Assembly: GCF_022815605.1 (NCBI RefSeq)
Contig: NZ_JALGRP010000003.1
Coordinates: 62,001-126,000, forward strand
Source of the DNA: Microbacterium sp. VKM Ac-2923
Lineage (GTDB): Bacteria > Actinomycetota > Actinomycetes > Actinomycetales > Microbacteriaceae
Direction of reading: 5' to 3'
Length of the DNA stretch: 64,000 nt
Shown here: positions 59,545 to 64,000 of the stretch, one piece after another
Position numbering within the stretch: the first letter of the stretch is position 1
Layout of the letters: the number at the start of each line of letters is the position of its first letter
Made by a program: the position numbers and the translations under genes
Notes under the pieces: model-generated
Database searches by the model: none
What the model saw: only the letters and a program-made list of their open reading frames with translations
Told to the model about the DNA's origin: nothing

Positions 59545-60617
59545 CGGATGCCGGAGAGGTCGCCGGCGACGCGAGAGCCGCTGTCGGCGAGCATCTCGTG
59601 GACGAGCGGCAGCACCCGTGTGCCGTACAGCTCGATGCTCGTCATGAGTCGGTCGTGCGCGATGGAGCCGCTGGCGAACTTCAGCTGGAAGCGGGTGTTG
59701 CCCAGAGCCTGCACGGTCGCGACGATCTTGCGCGCGACGGTCTCGGGGGAACCGATGTACATGGCCCCGTCCGGGCCGACGTCCTGCTGGAAACGCAGGC
59801 GGTTGTACGCCGGCCAGCCGCGTTCGCGACCGATGGTCGTGTTGAGCTCCGCCACGCCCTCGTAGGCCTCTTCCCACGCCTGCTGGTCGGTCTCGGCGAT
59901 GTGGCCCGGGGAGTGCACCGAGATGGGCAGCTGCTCCTTGCCGAGTTCCTGCAACGACCGGCGGTACAGATCGGCGTAAGGGCGGAATCGCGCGGAGGAG
60001 CCGCCGATGATGGCGAGAACCAGTCCGTATCCGTAGCGCGCGGCGCGAACGACCGACTCCGGGGAACCGCCCACGCCGACCCACGCCGTCAGGCCCTTCT
60101 CGGTCTTCGGGTAGACGTCGGCGTCCTGGAGCCCTGCGCGCGTCCGTCCCGACCAGGTGACGGGCTTCTCGTCGAGCAGGAGCGAGAAGAGTTCGAGCTT
60201 CTCCTCGAACAGCTGCTCGTAGTCCGCGAGGTCGTAGCCGAACAGCGGGAACGACTCGATGAACGACCCGCGGCCGAGGATGACCTCCGCGCGACCGTTC
60301 GAGACGGCGTCCAGCGTGGCGAAGCGCTCGAACACCCGCACGGGGTCATCGCTCGACAGCACCGTCACGGCGGTGCCGAGGTGGATGTTCGTTGTGCGGG
60401 CCGCCGCGGCGGCGAGCACGATCTCGGGGCTCGTGACGGCGAAGTCCTTGCGGTGGTGCTCCCCCACCCCGAAGAACGACAGGCCCACCTGATCCGCGAA
60501 CACCGCCTGCTCGACGACGTTGCGGATGGTCTGCGCATCCGACTGCAGCGACCCGTCGGCGGCACGCGAGATGTCTCCGAAGGTGTCGAGTCCGAGCTCG
60601 AGGGGACGGTCGTCCAT
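59541..60617 (-). CDS. LLM-class flavin-dependent monooxygenase
   Basis: A 358-residue luciferase-like TIM-barrel enzyme using reduced flavin. Landmarks: LELGLDTFGDISRAADG, FFGVGEHHRKDFAVTSPEIV, LGTAVTVLSSDDPVRVFERF, LDAVSNGRAEVILGRGSF, and WVGVGGSPESVVRAARYG. Members with this layout are often annotated as putative Baeyer-Villiger-type or atypical oxidoreductases. The coupled MFS transporter suggests uptake and oxidation of one substrate. AAGGAG precedes ATG 60617. Confidence 0.88.
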   Translation of the reverse strand: MDDRPLELGLDTFGDISRAADGSLQSDAQTIRNVVEQAVFADQVGLSFFGVGEHHRKDFAVTSPEIVLAAAAARTTNIHLGTAVTVLSSDDPVRVFERFATLDAVSNGRAEVILGRGSFIESFPLFGYDLADYEQLFEEKLELFSLLLDEKPVTWSGRTRAGLQDADVYPKTEKGLTAWVGVGGSPESVVRAARYGYGLVLAIIGGSSARFRPYADLYRRSLQELGKEQLPISVHSPGHIAETDQQAWEEAYEGVAELNTTIGRERGWPAYNRLRFQQDVGPDGAMYIGSPETVARKIVATVQALGNTRFQLKFASGSIAHDRLMTSIELYGTRVLPLVHEMLADSGSRVAGDLSGIR

Positions 60618-60627
60618 GGGGTCTCCT

Positions 60628-60641
60628 TGCATTCAGATGCA
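60628..60641. promoter_or_regulatory. Palindromic operator of the LLM-MFS operon
   Basis: TGCAT (60628-60632) and ATGCA (60637-60641) flank TCAG, overlapping TTCA-N6-TGAA. On the minus strand it lies just after a TAAAGT -10 box and before the AAGGAG, covering the expected start point and leader. Confidence 0.55.
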
Positions 60642-60718
60642 TGAACTTTACGGGATGCCGATTCATTCCCGCGCATCGCGCCGGTGCCCGGCCGCGCGCT
60701 GCGCACCGAACGACGGGC

Positions 60719-60746
60719 GAGGGGCGCCGCGCCACCGACGCCCCTC
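60719..60746. terminator. Hairpin after the DUF885 gene
   Basis: GAGGGGCG (60719-60726) and CGCCCCTC (60739-60746) form an 8-bp stem just beyond the DUF885 stop on the minus strand. No T-run is seen, so its termination strength is uncertain. Confidence 0.4.
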
Positions 60747-60752
60747 CCGGAA

Positions 60753-62429
60753 TCAGCCGGATGCCAGGGCGGCACGCAGCGTGTCGAGACCGACGCCGCC
60801 GATGTCGAGGGCCCGCGTGTGGAACTGCTTCATCGAGAAATCGGCGCCGCGACGCTCCTGCTCCTCGTCGCGCACCTGCTCCCAGATGCGCTGACCCACC
60901 TTGTACGAGGGCGCCTGTCCCGGCCAGCCGAGGTAGCGGTTCACCTCGAAGCGCACGAACTCCTCGCTCATGTTCACGTTCTTCAGCATGAAGGCCAGGG
61001 CGTAGTCGTGATCCCAGGTCCCGGTGCCGTCGAGGCGCGGCTTCTGCAGGTGCACACCGATGTCGAGCACCACGCGCGCTGCGCGCATGCGCTGACCGTC
61101 GAGCATGCCGAGGCGGTCGGCGGGGTCGTCGAGGTAGCCGAGCTGCTCCATCAGGCGCTCCGCGTACAGCGCCCAGCCCTCGGCGTGGCCGCTCGTGCCG
61201 GCCAGCAGGCGCCGCCATGAGTTCAGCTCGGCGCGGTTGAACACCGCCTGCGCGATCTGCAGGTGGTGCCCCGGCACGCCCTCGTGGTACACGGTGGTGA
61301 GCTCGCGCCAGGTGTCGAAGGTGTCGACGCCCTCGGGCACCGACCACCACATGCGGCCCGGCCGCGAGAAGTCGTCGGTGGGACCGGTGTAGTAGATCCC
61401 GCCCTCGTTGGTCGGGGCGATCATGCATTCGAGGCTGCGGATGGGCTCCGCGATGTCGAAGTGCGTGCGGCCGAGCTCCTCGACGGCCTTGTCGCTCGTG
61501 CGCTGCATCCACTCCTGCAGGGCCTTCGTTCCGCGGAGCTTGCGCGACTCGTCCTTCTCGAGGAACGCGACGGCTTCCTCCACACTCGCGCCGGGCAGGA
61601 TCTCGTGGGCGATCGCCTCCTGCTCGGCGACCATGCGGGAGAGTTCTTCGACACCCCAGTCGTACGTCTCGTCGAGGTCGATCTCCGCGCCGAGGAAGTG
61701 ACGGGAGTGCAGGGCGTAGAGGTCGCGCCCGACGGCATCCGTGTCGCCGGCGGCCGGTGCCGCCTCGGATGCCAGGAAGCTCGCGAGAGCGTCGTAGGCC
61801 AGACGCGCGGCGTTGGAGTTCGTCGACAGGTCGCGGGCGAGGGATGCGGGAAGCTGCCCCTGATCGGGGGCGGCGTCGCCGACGAACTCGGCGAAGAAAC
61901 CGGTGTCGGAGGTGTAGCGCGCGATCTGCGTGACCACCTCGGTCACCTGGCGACGGGCAGGGACGACCCCCTCGGCGATCCCGCGGCGGAGGGTGGCGAC
62001 GTACCCCTCGATGGCCGCCGGCAGGGCCTTGAGACGCTCCGAGATCGTCGCCCAGTCCTCGACGGTCGCGGTGGGCATGAGGTCGAAGGTGGCGCGGATG
62101 TCCTGGGCGGGCGATGCGATGACGTTGAGATCGCGCAGGTGCGTCTTCGCCTCGTGCTTCTCGATCATCAGGTCGAGTTCTCGGCCCAGATCCATCTTGG
62201 TGACGGTGTCGATGGGGTCGACGGGCTGGGCGGCCTCGAGGGCGGCCCGGGTCGACCGGGCGTCGGTGATGAGAGCCTCGGCTCCCTCCGGGCTGTAGTC
62301 GCCGAAGCGGCCGTTGTGCTCGAAGCGACCGATGTACGTCGCGAGCGTCGGCTCGCGCTCGGCCAGGGTGTCCACCCACGCGTCCGCGATCGTGTCGACC
62401 GGCGTGGGGGTGCGGTTAGCGTCAGTCAT
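60753..62429 (-). CDS. DUF885-family zinc-peptidase-like protein
   Basis: A 558-residue soluble protein of the DUF885 family. The likely metal site is YHEGVPGHHLQIA (HEGxPGHH), with ELNSWRR, AEGWALYAERLMEQLGY, and a C-terminal RYLGWPGQAPSYKVGQR. The motif and helical fold resemble M32-like and other HExxH-type metallopeptidases, but activity is unproven for the family. No signal peptide. ATG 62429 lies 6 nt after TAGGCT. It lies 136 bp upstream of the LLM gene and is transcribed toward it. Confidence 0.87.
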   Translation of the reverse strand: MTDANRTPTPVDTIADAWVDTLAEREPTLATYIGRFEHNGRFGDYSPEGAEALITDARSTRAALEAAQPVDPIDTVTKMDLGRELDLMIEKHEAKTHLRDLNVIASPAQDIRATFDLMPTATVEDWATISERLKALPAAIEGYVATLRRGIAEGVVPARRQVTEVVTQIARYTSDTGFFAEFVGDAAPDQGQLPASLARDLSTNSNAARLAYDALASFLASEAAPAAGDTDAVGRDLYALHSRHFLGAEIDLDETYDWGVEELSRMVAEQEAIAHEILPGASVEEAVAFLEKDESRKLRGTKALQEWMQRTSDKAVEELGRTHFDIAEPIRSLECMIAPTNEGGIYYTGPTDDFSRPGRMWWSVPEGVDTFDTWRELTTVYHEGVPGHHLQIAQAVFNRAELNSWRRLLAGTSGHAEGWALYAERLMEQLGYLDDPADRLGMLDGQRMRAARVVLDIGVHLQKPRLDGTGTWDHDYALAFMLKNVNMSEEFVRFEVNRYLGWPGQAPSYKVGQRIWEQVRDEEQERRGADFSMKQFHTRALDIGGVGLDTLRAALASG

Positions 62430-62435
62430 CTTCCG

Positions 62436-62441
62436 AGCCTA
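62436..62441 (-). promoter_or_regulatory. -10 box, leaderless promoter
   Basis: Minus-strand TAGGCT lies 6 nt before the ATG of the DUF885 gene. Confidence 0.65.
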
Positions 62442-62490
62442 GGCATCTCGCGGCGGCGGCGCACACCCCCCACCCGTACGGCCCTCCCGC

Positions 62491-64000
62491 CTAGTGCCCC
62501 GCCTCGTCCCAGTCGCCGCCGCGGCCGATCTGCACGTCGAGCGGCACGGTGAGCTCGGCGGCGTCGGCCATGCGCGCGCGCACGATCTGCTCCACGGCAT
62601 CCCACTCCCCCACGGCCACCTCGACGACGAGTTCGTCGTGGATCTGCAGAAGGACGCGCGAGCGCAGTCCCGTCGCGGCCAGTTCGCCCCGGATGCGGAA
62701 GAGCGCGACCTTCATGATGTCGGCGGCGCTGCCCTGGATGGGGGCGTTGAGTGCCGCGCGCTCGGCGTTCTCGCGCAGCACGCGGTTCATACTCGTCAGA
62801 TCGGGGAACGGGCGGCGGCGGCCGAAGATCGTCTCCGTGTACCCGTCCTGACGGGCCTGCTCGACCGACCCGCGCAGGTAATCGCGCACCGCGCCGAAGC
62901 GGGCGAAGTACTCGAGCATGAGCTTTTTGGCCTCGGACTGCTCGATGCGCAACTGCTTCGACAGCCCGAACGCCGACAGACCGTAGACGAGGCCGTACGA
63001 CATCGCCTTGACCTTCGTGCGCATCGCGGGGGTCACGTCGGCCGGCTCCACACCGAAGACGCGCGCGCCGACGAACCGGTGCAGGTCCTCGCCCGAGTTG
63101 AACGCCTCGATGAGCCCCGGGTCGCCTGACAGGTGCGCCATGATGCGCATCTCGATCTGCGAGTAGTCGGCGGTCAGCAGCGTCTCGTAGCCCTCGCCGA
63201 CCTCGAACGCGGCGCGGATGCGACGGCTCTCCTCGGTGCGGATCGGGATGTTCTGCAGGTTGGGGTCGGTGCTCGACAGGCGGCCCGTCTGGCTTCCGGT
63301 CTGCACGTACGTGGTGTGGATGCGCCCGTCGGCACCCGTGGCGGTGTCGAGGGCGTCGATGATCTGCTTGAGCTTCGTCGCCTCGCGGTGGCGCAACAGC
63401 AGGTCGAGGAAGGGGTGGTCGGCGCTCTCTTGCAGGTCGGCGAGGGCCGCGGCATCCGTGGTGTAGCCGCTCTTGGTCTTGCGCGTCTTGGGCAGCTGCA
63501 ACTCGTCGAACAGCACCTCTTGAAGCTGCTTGGGAGAGCCGAGGTTCACCTCGTGGCCGATCGCCGCATAGGCGTCGCGCGCGAGCGCATCAGCGCGCGC
63601 GCCGAGCTCGGACGAGAACCCCGAGAGCTTGTCGTGCGAGACGGCGACGCCGGCGAGCTCCATGTCGGCCAGCGCGCTGAGCGTGGGCATCTCGATGTCG
63701 TCGAGCACCGCGGCCACCCGCTCGGGCATCTCGGCCCTCTGCGCCTCGGCGACGCGCCGCGTGAACCACGACAGCTGACCGGGAGTGGCGCCCTCGGTCT
63801 CGGGGACGAGTTGCGTCGGATCGGCGACGGGCAGCTTCTCGTCGAGGGTGCGCTCGACGAGATCGGCGAGCGTCTTATCGGGAAAGCTCGGACGCGTGAG
63901 CCAGCCGGCCAGGATGACGTCGAATGCCACCCCTCCGACCGCCACGCCGTCGCGGGCGAGGGCCTTGACCTGCGGCTTCGCGTCGGCGAACACCTTCGGC
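62491..64000 (-). CDS. polA: DNA polymerase I (5' part outside window)
   Basis: The visible 503 residues are the C-terminal polymerase part of family A. Motif A is LTADYSQIEMRIMAHLSGD, motif B RTKVKAMSYGLVYGLSAFG, motif C LLQIHDELVVEV; the thumb region DKLSGFSSELGARADALARD and QTGSQTGRLSSTDPNLQNIP are present. The gene runs off the right edge, so the 5' nuclease domain and most of the exonuclease-like domain are not seen. What is left of the latter (PQVKALARDGVAVGGVAFDV) is consistent with the inactive form usual in Actinobacteria. It fills repair gaps and removes RNA primers. Confidence 0.95.
   Translation of the reverse strand, partial: PKVFADAKPQVKALARDGVAVGGVAFDVILAGWLTRPSFPDKTLADLVERTLDEKLPVADPTQLVPETEGATPGQLSWFTRRVAEAQRAEMPERVAAVLDDIEMPTLSALADMELAGVAVSHDKLSGFSSELGARADALARDAYAAIGHEVNLGSPKQLQEVLFDELQLPKTRKTKSGYTTDAAALADLQESADHPFLDLLLRHREATKLKQIIDALDTATGADGRIHTTYVQTGSQTGRLSSTDPNLQNIPIRTEESRRIRAAFEVGEGYETLLTADYSQIEMRIMAHLSGDPGLIEAFNSGEDLHRFVGARVFGVEPADVTPAMRTKVKAMSYGLVYGLSAFGLSKQLRIEQSEAKKLMLEYFARFGAVRDYLRGSVEQARQDGYTETIFGRRRPFPDLTSMNRVLRENAERAALNAPIQGSAADIMKVALFRIRGELAATGLRSRVLLQIHDELVVEVAVGEWDAVEQIVRARMADAAELTVPLDVQIGRGGDWDEAGH

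Overview
The window is a 64 kb piece of a high-G+C actinobacterial chromosome, most likely Microbacterium or a close Microbacteriaceae relative. The reasons are: dense GC-rich genes with GTG and ATG starts and ATGA/GTGA overlaps; the actinobacterial marker proteins RbpA, PafB/PafC and HelY; a DUF222-HNH endonuclease; a cysteine-free L31; and many genes whose -10 box lies 6-7 nt before the start codon (leaderless transcription). The assignment rests on gene content and protein resemblance only. I see no phage, insertion sequence, CRISPR array or rRNA. There is one tRNA, tRNA-Leu(GAG).

Layout. 0-9 kb: end of a glycogen synthase gene, an ABC ATPase, rpmE2 with a clear terminator, a nitrilase-family hydrolase, two small accessory genes, DUF222-HNH and a large secreted M1 peptidase. 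9-13.7 kb: an exonuclease, an alpha/beta hydrolase, a divergent CGNR regulator/EamA exporter pair and an Lrp regulator. 13.8-25 kb: a branched-chain amino acid catabolic region. It holds bkdABC (branched-chain keto-acid dehydrogenase E1 alpha, E1 beta, E2), a divergent TetR regulator, and a tightly overlapped operon of acyl-CoA carboxylase beta and alpha/biotin subunits, acyl-CoA dehydrogenase, MaoC hydratase and CitE-like lyase. Gene content matches the Rv2495c-Rv2506 region of Mycobacterium tuberculosis, where the last two enzymes serve leucine and itaconate breakdown. 25-34 kb: a phosphatase, a sirtuin, a TrmH methylase, an SGNH hydrolase, a helicase with a repeat-rich tail, a ferritin-like/VIT metal transporter, a 2-oxoglutarate oxygenase and tRNA-Leu.

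34-48.3 kb is a conserved housekeeping run: M20 peptidase, uppP, PAC2, HAD, trmI, an FKBP-type lipoprotein, pafB, pafC, tatA, tatC, helY, lnt and rbpA. The Pup-proteasome genes that often sit between trmI and pafB are absent: only 9 bp separate trmI from the lipoprotein gene. 48.4-64 kb: GDPD with a tiny coupled ORF, two SDRs, an S9 peptidase, DUF308 and AEC membrane proteins, small unknowns, a lipoprotein, a second SGNH hydrolase, an MFS-LLM monooxygenase pair, DUF885 and the 3' part of polA.

The most unusual signals are in the DNA itself. The heptamer GGATGCC/GGCATCC occurs roughly every 500-600 bp in genes, spacers and a terminator. A 25-bp hairpin element occurs twice, each time beside a tandem array that grows from one of its arms; one array has become an in-frame seven-residue repeat tail on the biotin-carrying carboxylase subunit. 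A partial copy of the tRNA-Leu 3' end lies 161 bp from the real one. Several strong palindromes are candidate operators.
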